Origin: Streptomyces griseoluteus
Lineage (GTDB): Bacteria; Actinomycetota; Actinomycetes; Streptomycetales; Streptomycetaceae
Reading direction: 5' to 3'
DNA: 64,000 nt
NCBI GenBank assembly: GCA_000717735.1
Contig: JOBE01000008.1
Location: forward strand, 186,001-250,000
Shown here: one piece after another, positions 50,013 through 58,978 of the stretch
How positions within the stretch are numbered: position 1 is the first letter of the stretch
How the letters are laid out: each line of letters starts with the position of its first letter
Notes under the pieces: model-generated
Seen by the model: the letters and a program-made list of their open reading frames with translations, nothing else
The model's database searches: none
What the model was told of the DNA's origin: nothing
Made by a program: the position numbers and the translations under genes

Positions 50013-50988
50013 GGAGGCACTCCTTCCAGAAGTGGCAGGCGCTGGTGCGCGGCACCGGGGATTCGGTCACCTCGTACAGCGGGGGTACGTCGGTGCGGCA
50101 GCGGTCCCGGGCCAGGGGGCAGCGTGGGTTGAAGGCGCAGCCGGGCGGGATGTTCAGCAGGTTGGGCGGCAGTCCCTTGATCGCGTACAGCTCCTGGCCC
50201 TTCTGGTCCAGGCGCGGGATCGATTCGAGGAGGCCCTTGGTGTAGGGGTGGGCGGGGGCCTTGTAGATCTCGTGGACGGGGGCGCGTTCGACGATCCGGC
50301 CCGCGTACATGACGGCGATCTTGTCGGCGACGTCGGCGACGACGCCGAGGTCGTGGGTGATGAGGATGAGGCCCATGTGGAGTTCGCGCTGGAGCTCGGC
50401 GAGCAGGTCCATGACCTGGGCCTGGACGGTGACGTCGAGGGCGGTGGTGGGCTCGTCGGCGATGATCAGCTCGGGTTCGAGGGCGAGCGCCATGGCGATC
50501 ATGATGCGCTGGCGCATGCCGCCGGAGAACTGGTGGGGGTACTGGCCGACGCGTTCCTTGGCGGCGGGGATGCGGACCCGGTCCATCAGCTCGACGGCCT
50601 TGGCCTTGGAGTCCTTGCGCGACATGCCCTTGTGGACCTGGAACATCTCGCCGAGCTGGTCGCCGACGCTGAGGACGGGGTTGAGGGAGGACAGGGCGTC
50701 CTGGAAGATCATCGCCATCTTGGCGCCGCGGACCTTGCGCCGGTCCTCCTCCTTGAGCTTCAGGAGGTCCTGGCCCTGGAAGAGGATCTCGCCCTGGGTG
50801 ATCTTGCCCGGGGGGACGTCGAGGATGCCCATGACGGCCTGGGCGGTGACGGACTTGCCGGAGCCGGACTCGCCGAGGACGGCGAGGGTCTCCCCCGCGT
50901 CGACGGAGTAGTCGACGCCGTTGACCGCCTTGGCGATGCCCTCGCGGGTGTGGAACTCCACGTGCAGGTCGCGCACTTCGAGCAGCAT
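50005..50988 (-). CDS. oligopeptide ABC transporter ATPase, OppD type (operon 1)
   Basis: A 327-aa subunit: Walker A GESGSGKSV, signature FSGGMRQRIM, Walker B LIIADEPTTALD, H-loop ITHDLG, and the C-terminal Cys extension PPGCAFNPRCPLARDRC. ATG at 50988, six nt after the OppC gene end. The paralogue in operon 2 (55942) has the same lay-out with an extra N-terminal 22 residues. Confidence 0.94.
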   Translation of the reverse strand: MLLEVRDLHVEFHTREGIAKAVNGVDYSVDAGETLAVLGESGSGKSVTAQAVMGILDVPPGKITQGEILFQGQDLLKLKEEDRRKVRGAKMAMIFQDALSSLNPVLSVGDQLGEMFQVHKGMSRKDSKAKAVELMDRVRIPAAKERVGQYPHQFSGGMRQRIMIAMALALEPELIIADEPTTALDVTVQAQVMDLLAELQRELHMGLILITHDLGVVADVADKIAVMYAGRIVERAPVHEIYKAPAHPYTKGLLESIPRLDQKGQELYAIKGLPPNLLNIPPGCAFNPRCPLARDRCRTDVPPLYEVTESPVPRTSACHFWKECLHG

Positions 50989-50994
50989 GGGTCC

Positions 50995-51981
50995 CTACCT
51001 CAGCTTGGGGTCGAGGGCGTCGCGGACGGCGTCGCCGAGCATGATGAAGGCGAGCACGGTGATGGCGAGCGCGCCGGAGGGCCAGAGCAGCATGTGCGGG
51101 GCGTTGCGCACGTAGGCGGCGGCCGAGGAGATGTCGATGCCCCAGGAGACGGTGGGGGGCTTGAGGCCGACGCCGAGGAAGGAGAGCGTGGCCTCCAGCG
51201 AGATGTACGTGCCGAGGGCGATGGTCGCGACGACGATGACGGGCGCGAGGGCGTTGGGCGTGATGTGCCGGAGCATCATGCGCGAGTTGGACGCGCCGAG
51301 CGCGCGGGCGGCCTGCACGTAGTCGTTCTGTTTGACGGTGATGACGGAGCCGCGGGCGATGCGGGAGAGTTGCGGCCAGCCGAGGAGCACCATGAAGCCG
51401 ATGACGGGCCAGACGCTGTTGTTGCTGACGACGGAGAGCAGGACGAGGCCGCCGAGGATGACGGGGATGGCGAAGAAGACGTCGGTGATGCGGGAGAGGA
51501 AGCCGTCCCAGGCGCCGCCGTAGAAGCCGGCGAGGCCGCCGAGGACGGAGCCGAGGAGGGTGACGCCGAGGGTGGCGAAGAGGCCGACCTGGACGGAGGC
51601 CCTGGCTCCGTAGACCGTACGGGTGTAGACGTCGCAGCCCTGGCCGTTGAAGCCGAAGGGGTGGCCCGGCTGGGATCCCTCCTGGGCCTTGGACAGGTCG
51701 CAGTCGAGCGGGTTGCCACTGGCGATGAGCTGGGGCCAGATCGAGATGATCACCAGGAAGACGATGATCAGCCCGGAGATGATGAAGATCGGGTTCCGGC
51801 GGAGGTCGTGCCAGGCGTCGGACCACAGGGAGCGTGGCTTCCTGTCGGGGCCGGTGCCTTCCGGACCGCCCGGGGTCTTCTCCAGGCTCTCGCCCTCGTC
51901 CATCGCGAGGTCGGTCCCGCCTCCGGCACCGGTGTGGTTGATCGCGCGGCCGTCGTCGAACGGCTGAGGCTGCTCAGGCAT
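50995..51981 (-). CDS. oligopeptide ABC transporter permease, OppC type (operon 1)
   Basis: A 328-aa membrane subunit with the long cytoplasmic N-terminus typical of OppC (about 75 residues), then six helices and the EAA loop (RALGASNSRMMLRHITPN). ATG at 51981 preferred; GAGG precedes it and it overlaps the OppB end by 8 nt. Ends DALDPKLR. Highly alike to the operon 2 permease. Confidence 0.93.
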   Translation of the reverse strand: MPEQPQPFDDGRAINHTGAGGGTDLAMDEGESLEKTPGGPEGTGPDRKPRSLWSDAWHDLRRNPIFIISGLIIVFLVIISIWPQLIASGNPLDCDLSKAQEGSQPGHPFGFNGQGCDVYTRTVYGARASVQVGLFATLGVTLLGSVLGGLAGFYGGAWDGFLSRITDVFFAIPVILGGLVLLSVVSNNSVWPVIGFMVLLGWPQLSRIARGSVITVKQNDYVQAARALGASNSRMMLRHITPNALAPVIVVATIALGTYISLEATLSFLGVGLKPPTVSWGIDISSAAAYVRNAPHMLLWPSGALAITVLAFIMLGDAVRDALDPKLR

Positions 51982-52897
51982 AGCGGATCCTCGGGTCAAG
52001 GACGGCGTACAGGAGGTCGACGAGCAGGTTCGCCACCAGGAAGACCAGGACGAGGACGGTCACGAAGCCGACCACGGTCTGGGTGTTCTGGCGCAGGATG
52101 CCCTGGTAGAGCTGGTAGCCGACGCCGTGGATGTTGAAGATCCGTTCGGTGACGATCGCTCCGCCCATGAGTGCGCCGATGTCGGTGCCGATGAAGGTCA
52201 CCACGGGGATGAGGCTGTTGCGCAGCAGGTGGCGGGTGATGACCCGGTGGCGGGGCAGGCCCTTGGCGACGGCGGTGCGGACGTAGTCGGCTCGTTTGTT
52301 CTCGGCGATGGAGGTCCGGGTGAGCCGGGTGACGTACGCGAGGGAGACCGAGGCGAGGACGAGCCCGGGGACGATCAGCTCGTCGAACGTGGCCTCGCTG
52401 GAGACGGCCGGCTTGATCCAGCCCCACTTCACGCCGAGGAGGAGCTGGAGCAGCAGGCCGGTGACGAAGGTCGGCACGGAGATGACGACCAGGGTCAGCA
52501 GCAGCACGCTGGTGTCGACCGGGCGCCCGCGCTTGAGGCCGGTGAGGACGCCGAGGCTGATGCCGATGACGATCTCGAAGAAGATGGCGACGATGGTGAG
52601 GCGGATGGTGACCGGGAAGGCGTTCGCCATCAGCTCGGTGACCTCCTGGCCGTTGAAGGCCGTGCCGAAGTCGCCGGTGAAGACGTTGCCCATGTAGGTC
52701 AGGTATTGCTGCCATACGGGCTTGTCGAGGCCGAACTCCTTCTCGAGCTGGGCCGCCGTCGCCGGGTCGCACTGGCGGTCGCCGCACAGTCCGGCGATGG
52801 GATCGCCCATCACGTTCACCATCAGGAAGATCAGCAGCGTGGCGCCGAAGAAGACCGGGATCATCTGCAGCAGTCGCCGGATCACATAACGACCCAT
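51974..52897 (-). CDS. oligopeptide ABC transporter permease, OppB type (operon 1)
   Basis: A 307-aa permease beginning MGRYVIRRLLQMIPVFFGAT, the OppB/DppB signature start. External loop between helices 1 and 2 carries CGDRQCDPATA, an unusual Cys pair absent from the operon 2 copy. EAA-type loop TAVAKGLPRHRVITRH. Overlaps OppC by 8 nt. The gap to the binding protein holds a 16-bp hairpin. Confidence 0.93.
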   Translation of the reverse strand: MGRYVIRRLLQMIPVFFGATLLIFLMVNVMGDPIAGLCGDRQCDPATAAQLEKEFGLDKPVWQQYLTYMGNVFTGDFGTAFNGQEVTELMANAFPVTIRLTIVAIFFEIVIGISLGVLTGLKRGRPVDTSVLLLTLVVISVPTFVTGLLLQLLLGVKWGWIKPAVSSEATFDELIVPGLVLASVSLAYVTRLTRTSIAENKRADYVRTAVAKGLPRHRVITRHLLRNSLIPVVTFIGTDIGALMGGAIVTERIFNIHGVGYQLYQGILRQNTQTVVGFVTVLVLVFLVANLLVDLLYAVLDPRIRYA

Positions 52898-52938
52898 GGG
52901 GGGCTCCGGGGGTTGGCTCCGGGTGGGGGGTGCCGGGA

Positions 52939-52984
52939 AGGCGTACGGCCCGGCGCGGGGGTCCGCGGGCCGGGCCGTACGCCT
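52939..52984 (-). terminator. 16-bp hairpin between binding protein and permease of operon 1
   Basis: A perfect stem 52939-52954 with 52969-52984. Intercistronic position, so probably an attenuator or 3'-end stabiliser giving excess binding protein over the membrane components. Confidence 0.75.
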
Positions 52985-53000
52985 CCGACCTGCTACGGCG

Positions 53001-54626
53001 TCAGTTGACCTTGATCTGGTCGTAGACCGGGACGCTGAAGGGGTTCAGGGACACGTTGGTGACGCGGTCCGAGTAGCCGGCGCTGCCGTTCTGGTACCAG
53101 AGCGGGATGGCGCCCATGTCGTCGCGGAGGACTTCCTCGGCCTGCTGGAAGAGTCCGACGGCCTTCGCGGTGTCCGCCTCGGCGTTGGCCTGGTCGACGA
53201 GCTTGTCGAACTCGGGGTCGGTGTACTTGCCGTCGTTGGACGAGGCGTTGGTGTAGTAGAGCGGCTGCAGGAAGTTCTGGATGAGCGGGTAGTCCATCTG
53301 CCAGCCGGCGCGGAAGGGGCCCTTCAGCTTCTGCGTGGTGACCTGGTTGCGGTAGTCGGCGAAGGTGCCGATGGGGTTGCCGACGCAGGCCTGGTCGTTG
53401 CCGAGGGCGCGGTTGATGGAGTTGCAGACCGCGTCGACCCATTCCTTGTGGGAGCCGGTGTCGGCGTTGTACGAGATCTTCATGGTGCCGCCGGGGATGC
53501 CGCCGCCCTCCGCGACGAGCTTCTTCGCCTCGGCCGCGTCGTACTTGCACAGGTCGCCGCAGATGTCCTTGTAGCCGCCCTCCTCGCCGAGGACGGGGGA
53601 GGTCCAGTCGACCGCGGGCGTGCGGGTCTTCTGGAAGATCGTCTCGGTGATCTGGGCGCGGTCGATGGCCCGGGAGAGGCCCTGGCGGAGCTTCTCCTGT
53701 CCGGGCTTGTTCCAGGCCGGGTCGTAGAAGGGGAAGGACAGGGTCTGGATGATGCCGGCGGGGACGTTGATGTAGCGGTCGCCGAGGTCGGCCTCGACGT
53801 TCTTGAGCTGGGAGGCGGGGACGTCGTCGACGAGGTCGAGGTTTCCGGCCGTCAGGTCCGTGTAGGCGGTGTTGTTGTCGGTGTAGACCTTGAGGGTCAC
53901 GCCGCCGTTCTGCGCCTTGTCGGTGCCGGGGTAGGCGTCCCAGCGCTTGAGGGCCATCTGGGAGCCCTTGGAGTACGAGTCGACGGTGTACGGGCCGTTG
54001 CCGACGGGCTTCGAGAGCCAGCCGGCGTGGTCGTCGAAGAAGGCCTTGGGGAGCGGTGCGAAGGCCGCGTATCCCAGGGTGACGGGCCAGGTGGAGAACT
54101 TCTGGGTGAGCTTCACCGTGAAGGTCTGCGGGCCGGTGACCTTCAGGCCGGACATGGTCTCGGCGGTCGGCTCGCCCTTCTCGGGGTGGACCTGGTCGTA
54201 GCCCTCGATCTGGCCGAAGAAGTAGGCGTTCTTCTGGTTGTTCTTCAGGTGGGCGCCGTAGTTCCAGGCGTCGACGAAGGACTGGGCGGTGACCTTCTCG
54301 CCGTTGGAGAAGGTCCAGCCGTCCTTGACCGTGATGGTGAAGTTGGTCGAGTCGGTGGTCTCGATCTTCTCGGCGAGCATGTCCTTGGCCTCGCCGGTCT
54401 TCGGGTCGTACTGCTTGAGCCCGCGGAAGATCATGGAGAGGACCTTGCCGCCCTGGACCTCGTTGGTGTTGGCGGGCTCCAGCGGGTTCTGCGGGTCGCC
54501 CCACGAGGAACTCACGATGCCGTCGGCCCCTCCGCCGCCGCTGTCGTCGCCGCCACCGCAGGCGGTCGCCGCGAGGGCGACTGCGGTGGCCAGTGCGGCC
54601 CACTTGGCGTGCGTGGCTCCGCGCAT
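53001..54626 (-). CDS. oligopeptide-binding lipoprotein, OppA type (operon 1)
   Basis: A 541-aa SBP_bac_5 protein. Signal peptide ends in lipobox ATAC with Cys23, followed by a GGGDD linker. Solute-binding features: FSNGEKVTAQSFVDAWNY, GNGPYTVDSYSKGS, SFPFYDPAWNK. Two internal Cys (CGDLCKYD) are conserved with operon 2. It captures peptides at the membrane face. Its promoter has two palindromes just upstream. Confidence 0.94.
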   Translation of the reverse strand: MRGATHAKWAALATAVALAATACGGGDDSGGGGADGIVSSSWGDPQNPLEPANTNEVQGGKVLSMIFRGLKQYDPKTGEAKDMLAEKIETTDSTNFTITVKDGWTFSNGEKVTAQSFVDAWNYGAHLKNNQKNAYFFGQIEGYDQVHPEKGEPTAETMSGLKVTGPQTFTVKLTQKFSTWPVTLGYAAFAPLPKAFFDDHAGWLSKPVGNGPYTVDSYSKGSQMALKRWDAYPGTDKAQNGGVTLKVYTDNNTAYTDLTAGNLDLVDDVPASQLKNVEADLGDRYINVPAGIIQTLSFPFYDPAWNKPGQEKLRQGLSRAIDRAQITETIFQKTRTPAVDWTSPVLGEEGGYKDICGDLCKYDAAEAKKLVAEGGGIPGGTMKISYNADTGSHKEWVDAVCNSINRALGNDQACVGNPIGTFADYRNQVTTQKLKGPFRAGWQMDYPLIQNFLQPLYYTNASSNDGKYTDPEFDKLVDQANAEADTAKAVGLFQQAEEVLRDDMGAIPLWYQNGSAGYSDRVTNVSLNPFSVPVYDQIKVN

Positions 54627-54644
54627 GGAGTGCCTCCCGAATGT

Positions 54645-54682
54645 CCTAAGTATGACTTAGGCCCCAATATCACCCGATATTG
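54645..54682 (-). promoter_or_regulatory. double palindrome upstream of opp operon 1
   Basis: CCTAAG-N5-CTTAGG at 54645-54661 and CAATATC-N4-GATATTG at 54665-54682, both perfect, just 18-56 nt before the OppA start. AT-rich for this genome. Candidate operators of a repressor or activator of the operon. Confidence 0.6.
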
Positions 54683-54781
54683 ACGGTGCTGCACTTTTAC
54701 TGCACCCGGATGACGGACGCCCCGGGGGCGGGCGGCGGGATTCGAGTTCCCGGCTCCGGGCTGCGGTGGCCGTACGCCGAA

Positions 54782-54814
54782 GGGCGCCCCGGTCCGTACT
54801 GGACCGGGGCGCCC
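54782..54814 (-). terminator. terminator at end of opp operon 2
   Basis: A perfect 14-bp stem (54782-54795 with 54801-54814) with loop GTACT, 26 nt beyond the last gene of operon 2. Separates it from operon 1. Confidence 0.88.
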
Positions 54815-54839
54815 TTCGGTGTGTCAGGTGTCCGGCGCG

Positions 54840-55949
54840 TCAGTGCGCCGCCACGACGTTCTTCTCCTCGGCGAAGTGGCACGCCGAGAAGTGTGCCGCC
54901 GGGGTGTCCTGGCCCTGGAAGGGCTCGGGGATCGCGAGGAGCGGGATCTCCTCGGCGCACTTGTCCTGCGCCTTCCAGCACCGGGTGCGGAAGCTGCAGC
55001 CCGACGGCGGGTTCGCCGGCGAGGGGACGTCACCGGTGAGGATGATCCGCTCGCGGTGCGCACGGGCCTCCGGGTCCGGCACCGGCACCGCGGAGAGCAG
55101 CGCCTGCGTGTAGGGGTGCGTCGGGTGCTCGTAGATCTGCTCGTCCGTACCGATCTCGGCCATCTTGCCGAGGTACATGACGCCGACCCGGTCCGAGATG
55201 TGCCGGACGATCGACAGGTCGTGCGCGATGAAGAGATAGGACAGGTTGTACTCGTCCTGGAGCTTCTCCATCAGGTTGATGACCTGCGCCTGGACGGAGA
55301 CGTCCAGGGCCGAGACCGGCTCGTCGCAGATGATGATCTCCGGGTTGAGCGCGAGGCCGCGGGCGATGCCGATGCGCTGGCGCTGACCGCCGGAGAACTG
55401 GTGCGGATAGCGGTTGATGTACTCGGGGTTCAGACCGACGACATCGAGGAGCTCCTGCACCTTGCGGCGCCGGTCGCCCTTCGGGGCCACCTCGGGGTGG
55501 ATGTCGAAGGGCTCACCGATGATGTCGCCGACCGTCATCCGCGGGTTGAGCGAGGTGTACGGGTCCTGGAACACCATCTGGATGTTGCGGCGGACGGCCT
55601 TCAGCGCGCGCCCGGACAGCTTGGTGATGTCCTGGCCCTTGTAGAAGACCTCGCCGGCGGTGGCCTGCTCCAGGTTCATCAGGAGCTTGGCGACCGTGGA
55701 CTTGCCACAGCCGGACTCGCCCACGATGCCGAGGGTCTCGCCCTGGTAGAGGTCGAAGGAGACCCCGTCCACGGCCTTGACCGCGCCGACCTGGCGCTTG
55801 AAGAGGATTCCCTGCGTCAGCGGGAAGTGCTTCTTCAGGTCGCGGACCTGGAGGATCGGCTCACCACGCTCGGCCGGAGCCTCGATGGCGGCTACGGCCT
55901 CCGCCTCGGACGCGGCCACGGCCTCTTCGTTCTTGCTGAGGTCAGCCAT
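54840..55949 (-). CDS. oligopeptide ABC transporter ATPase, OppF type (operon 2)
   Basis: A 369-aa subunit with the same motif set as the operon 1 copy ([35 protein letters not shown]). An Ala/Glu-rich N-terminal extension of about 25 residues distinguishes it. ATG at 55949 (MADLSKNEE) overlaps the upstream gene by 8 nt. Last gene of operon 2, followed by the terminator at 54782. Confidence 0.94.
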   Translation of the reverse strand: MADLSKNEEAVAASEAEAVAAIEAPAERGEPILQVRDLKKHFPLTQGILFKRQVGAVKAVDGVSFDLYQGETLGIVGESGCGKSTVAKLLMNLEQATAGEVFYKGQDITKLSGRALKAVRRNIQMVFQDPYTSLNPRMTVGDIIGEPFDIHPEVAPKGDRRRKVQELLDVVGLNPEYINRYPHQFSGGQRQRIGIARGLALNPEIIICDEPVSALDVSVQAQVINLMEKLQDEYNLSYLFIAHDLSIVRHISDRVGVMYLGKMAEIGTDEQIYEHPTHPYTQALLSAVPVPDPEARAHRERIILTGDVPSPANPPSGCSFRTRCWKAQDKCAEEIPLLAIPEPFQGQDTPAAHFSACHFAEEKNVVAAH

Positions 55950-57000
55950 GGATCGTCTCCTTCCAGAAGTGGCAGGCGCTGCGGCGGCCCGGGAGGTCCG
56001 TGCCGTCCTGCTCGGTGATCGGCACGAGCACCGGCACATCCGTACGGCAGACGTCGTCCGCCTTCGGGCAGCGCGGGTTGAAGGCGCAGCCGGACGGGAT
56101 CTTCAGCAGGTTCGGCGGCAGACCCTTGATCGCGTACAGCTCCTGGCCCTTCTGGTCCAGGCGCGGGATCGAGGCGAGGAGACCCTTGGTGTAGGGGTGG
56201 GCCGGGCGCTTGTAGATCTCGTGCACCGGCGCCTGCTCGACGATCCGTCCCGCGTACATCACGGCGATCTTGTCCGCGACGTCGGCGACCACGCCGAGGT
56301 CGTGGGTGATCAGGATCAGACCCATGTTGAACTCGCGCTGGAGCTCCGCGAGGAGGTCCATCACCTGGGCCTGGACCGTCACGTCGAGCGCCGTGGTGGG
56401 CTCGTCCGCGATGATCAGGTCCGGCTCCAGGGCGAGCGCCATCGCGATCATGATGCGCTGGCGCATACCGCCGGAGAACTGGTGCGGGTAGTCGTTGACG
56501 CGAGCCGCGGCGGCCGGGATCTTCACCCGGTCCATCAGCTCGATCGCCTTGACCTTGGCCTCCTTCTTGGAGAGGCCCTGGTGCACCCGGAACATCTCGC
56601 CGAGCTGGTAGCCGACGCTGAGCACGGGGTTGAGGGAGGACAGCGCGTCCTGGAAGATCATGGCGATCTTGCTGCCACGGACCTTGCGGTGCTCTTCCTC
56701 GGACATCTTGAGCATGTCCTGGCCGCGGAAGAGGATCTCTCCCTTGGTCACGAACCCGGGCGGGGTGTCGAGGATGCCCATGATGGCCTGCGCGGTCACG
56801 GACTTGCCGGAACCGGACTCGCCGAGGACGGCGAGGGTCTCGCCGGCGTTCACGGAGTACGAGACACCGTTCACGGCCTTCGCGACGCCCTCACGGGTGC
56901 GGAACTCCACGTGCAGGTCACGCACGTCGAGGAGCGGACCGTCGTGGGTCGCGCCGTCACGCGGCGCGGGAACGCTCGCGGTCTTGTCGATGGTGGTCAC
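55942..57000 (-). CDS. oligopeptide ABC transporter ATPase, OppD type (operon 2)
   Basis: A 352-aa subunit: GESGSGKSV, FSGGMRQRIM, LIIADEPTTALD, ITHDLG and Cys extension PSGCAFNPRCPKADDVC. GTG start at 57000, 17 nt after the OppC gene. N-terminal leader MTTIDKTASVPAPRDG is not in the paralogue. Confidence 0.94.
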   Translation of the reverse strand: MTTIDKTASVPAPRDGATHDGPLLDVRDLHVEFRTREGVAKAVNGVSYSVNAGETLAVLGESGSGKSVTAQAIMGILDTPPGFVTKGEILFRGQDMLKMSEEEHRKVRGSKIAMIFQDALSSLNPVLSVGYQLGEMFRVHQGLSKKEAKVKAIELMDRVKIPAAAARVNDYPHQFSGGMRQRIMIAMALALEPDLIIADEPTTALDVTVQAQVMDLLAELQREFNMGLILITHDLGVVADVADKIAVMYAGRIVEQAPVHEIYKRPAHPYTKGLLASIPRLDQKGQELYAIKGLPPNLLKIPSGCAFNPRCPKADDVCRTDVPVLVPITEQDGTDLPGRRSACHFWKETIHG

Positions 57001-57017
57001 TGCGTTCGTCCTTACTC

Positions 57018-57968
57018 TCAGCGCAGCTTCGGGTCGAAGGCGTCACGGACCGCATCGCCGAGCATGATGAAGGCGAGCACCGTGATAGTGAGCATTCCGG
57101 ACGGGAACAGCAGCGGGTGCAGGCCCGACGAGATACGCCCCTGCGCCTCGGAGATCATGACGCCCCACGAGATGGCCGGGGGCCTGATGCCGATACCCAG
57201 GAAGCTCAGGGTCGCTTCCGCGCCGATGACCGCACCGAGCGAGATCGTGGCGACCACGATCAGCGGGGTGATGGAGTTCGGCAGCACGTGACGGAACATC
57301 ATCCGCGAGGTGGAGGCACCGAGCGAACGGGCGGCGGCCACGTAGTCGGCCTGCTTGACCTGCATGACGGCGCCGCGCATGACGCGGGCCATGGACATCC
57401 AGCCGACCACGGTCAGCGTGAGGACCACGGCCATCACGCCGGCGTTGCGCATGCCCTTGTCGTCACGGAAGTTGTTCAGGATGACGATCGCGGCGAGCAG
57501 CAGCGGCAGTCCGAAGAAGACGTTGGTGACGAACGAGAGGAGGGCGTCCGTCCACTTGCCGAAGAAGCCGCCGAGCACGCCCACGAGGCCACCGATGACC
57601 AGGGAGAAGGCAGTCGTCAGCACACCCACGATGACCGAGTTGCGGGTGCCGTAGATGGTCTGCGAATAGACGTCGCAGCCCTGGAAGTTGTAGCCGAACC
57701 AGGCGCTGCCGCTGGGGCCCTCCATCGAGTGCTTCAGGTCGCACGCGAGCGGGTCGACACTCGTGAAGAGGCCCGGGAAGGCGGCGATCGTCACGATGAC
57801 GAAGATGAGGACCGCCGAGATGATGAACATCTTGTTGCGGACCAGGTCCCGGAAGGCGTCCTGCGCCAGACTGCGGGTCTTGTCCTGCTTGGCCGGGGCC
57901 GGAGCGGGCGCGGTGGGGCCGGCGGGGTTGTCGACGGCCGTGTCGGTCTTCTGGGTCGTGTCACTCAT
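57018..57968 (-). CDS. oligopeptide ABC transporter permease, OppC type (operon 2)
   Basis: A 316-aa permease with a Pro/Ala-rich cytoplasmic N-terminus, then helices and EAA loop RSLGASTSRMMFRHVLPN. ATG at 57968 (MSDTTQK) overlaps OppB by 8 nt; the same overlap length as in operon 1. C-terminus DAFDPKLR. Confidence 0.93.
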   Translation of the reverse strand: MSDTTQKTDTAVDNPAGPTAPAPAPAKQDKTRSLAQDAFRDLVRNKMFIISAVLIFVIVTIAAFPGLFTSVDPLACDLKHSMEGPSGSAWFGYNFQGCDVYSQTIYGTRNSVIVGVLTTAFSLVIGGLVGVLGGFFGKWTDALLSFVTNVFFGLPLLLAAIVILNNFRDDKGMRNAGVMAVVLTLTVVGWMSMARVMRGAVMQVKQADYVAAARSLGASTSRMMFRHVLPNSITPLIVVATISLGAVIGAEATLSFLGIGIRPPAISWGVMISEAQGRISSGLHPLLFPSGMLTITVLAFIMLGDAVRDAFDPKLR

Positions 57969-58887
57969 AGCGAATCCTCGGGTCAAGCACGGCGTACAGC
58001 ATGTCCACGACCAGCGCGGAGATCAGGTAGACGAGCACCAGCAGGCTGACGAATCCGACGACCGCCGGACCGTCCTCCACGTTCAGGGAGGTGAACAGCT
58101 GGTAGCCCACGCCGGGGATGTTGAAGATGCCCTCGGTGACGATGGCACCGCCCATGAGGGAGCCGAGGTCGGCGCCCAGGTAGGTGACGACCGGGATCAG
58201 CGAGTTGCGCAGCACGTGGATGCCGATGACCCGGCTCTTCGGCAGGCCCTTCGCCTTCGCGGTGCGGATGTAGTCCGCACGGAGGTTCTCGGCGACCGAC
58301 GCCCGCGCGAGGCGTGCGATGTAGGCGAGCGACACCGAGCCGAGCACCATGCCCGGCAGCAGGTAGCTGGAGAATCCGTCGTCGGTACCGGAGACGGGGA
58401 ACAGTCCCCATTCCTGTCCGAGGAAGGTCTGGCTGACATTGCCGAGCACGAAGATCGGGACGGCGATGACGAACAGGGTGGAGACGAGCACCAGATTGTC
58501 GACGAAGCTGCCGCGGCGCATGCCGGCGAGCACACCGGCGACGACGCCGATGACGAGCTCGAAGGTGAAGGCCACACCGGCGACCTTCAGGGTCTCGGGC
58601 CAGGCCTCGGCAAGGAGCTCGACGATGGGCCGGCCTTGGGCGATGGACTCACCGAAGTCGCCCTGGAGCAGGCCACTGAAGTAGTACCAGTACCGCACGA
58701 AGAACGGGTCGTCGAGGTGGTACTGAGCGGTGAGCGTCGCTCTGATGTTGTCAGGTACGGGCTTCTCGCCGTACAGGTTCTGGATGGGGTCGCCACCCAT
58801 CTGCGTGACGAGAAAATAGACGATCAACGTGGTGCCGATGAAGACGGGCACCATCTGAAGGATTCGTCGGATGACGAACCGGCCCAT
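57961..58887 (-). CDS. oligopeptide ABC transporter permease, OppB type (operon 2)
   Basis: A 308-aa permease starting MGRFVIRRILQMVPVFIGT. Six helices; EAA loop TAKAKGLPKSRVIGIHVLRN. Lacks the Cys pair of the operon 1 permease. Separated from the binding protein gene by a 91-nt gap with an 11-bp hairpin. Confidence 0.93.
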   Translation of the reverse strand: MGRFVIRRILQMVPVFIGTTLIVYFLVTQMGGDPIQNLYGEKPVPDNIRATLTAQYHLDDPFFVRYWYYFSGLLQGDFGESIAQGRPIVELLAEAWPETLKVAGVAFTFELVIGVVAGVLAGMRRGSFVDNLVLVSTLFVIAVPIFVLGNVSQTFLGQEWGLFPVSGTDDGFSSYLLPGMVLGSVSLAYIARLARASVAENLRADYIRTAKAKGLPKSRVIGIHVLRNSLIPVVTYLGADLGSLMGGAIVTEGIFNIPGVGYQLFTSLNVEDGPAVVGFVSLLVLVYLISALVVDMLYAVLDPRIRYE

Positions 58888-58905
58888 GGATCCTCCTCGC
58901 GAGAA

Positions 58906-58938
58906 GCGGCGGGGGCTGGTGTTGCCGGCCCCCGCCGC
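58906..58938 (-). terminator. 11-bp hairpin between binding protein and permease of operon 2
   Basis: Arms 58906-58916 and 58928-58938 (GCGGCGGGGGC / GCCCCCGCCGC). Same intercistronic position as the hairpin of operon 1 but unrelated sequence. Confidence 0.7.
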
Positions 58939-58978
58939 CGTTCTCGACTCTTAAATGTGGGTCAGATGCCTGAGGCTG

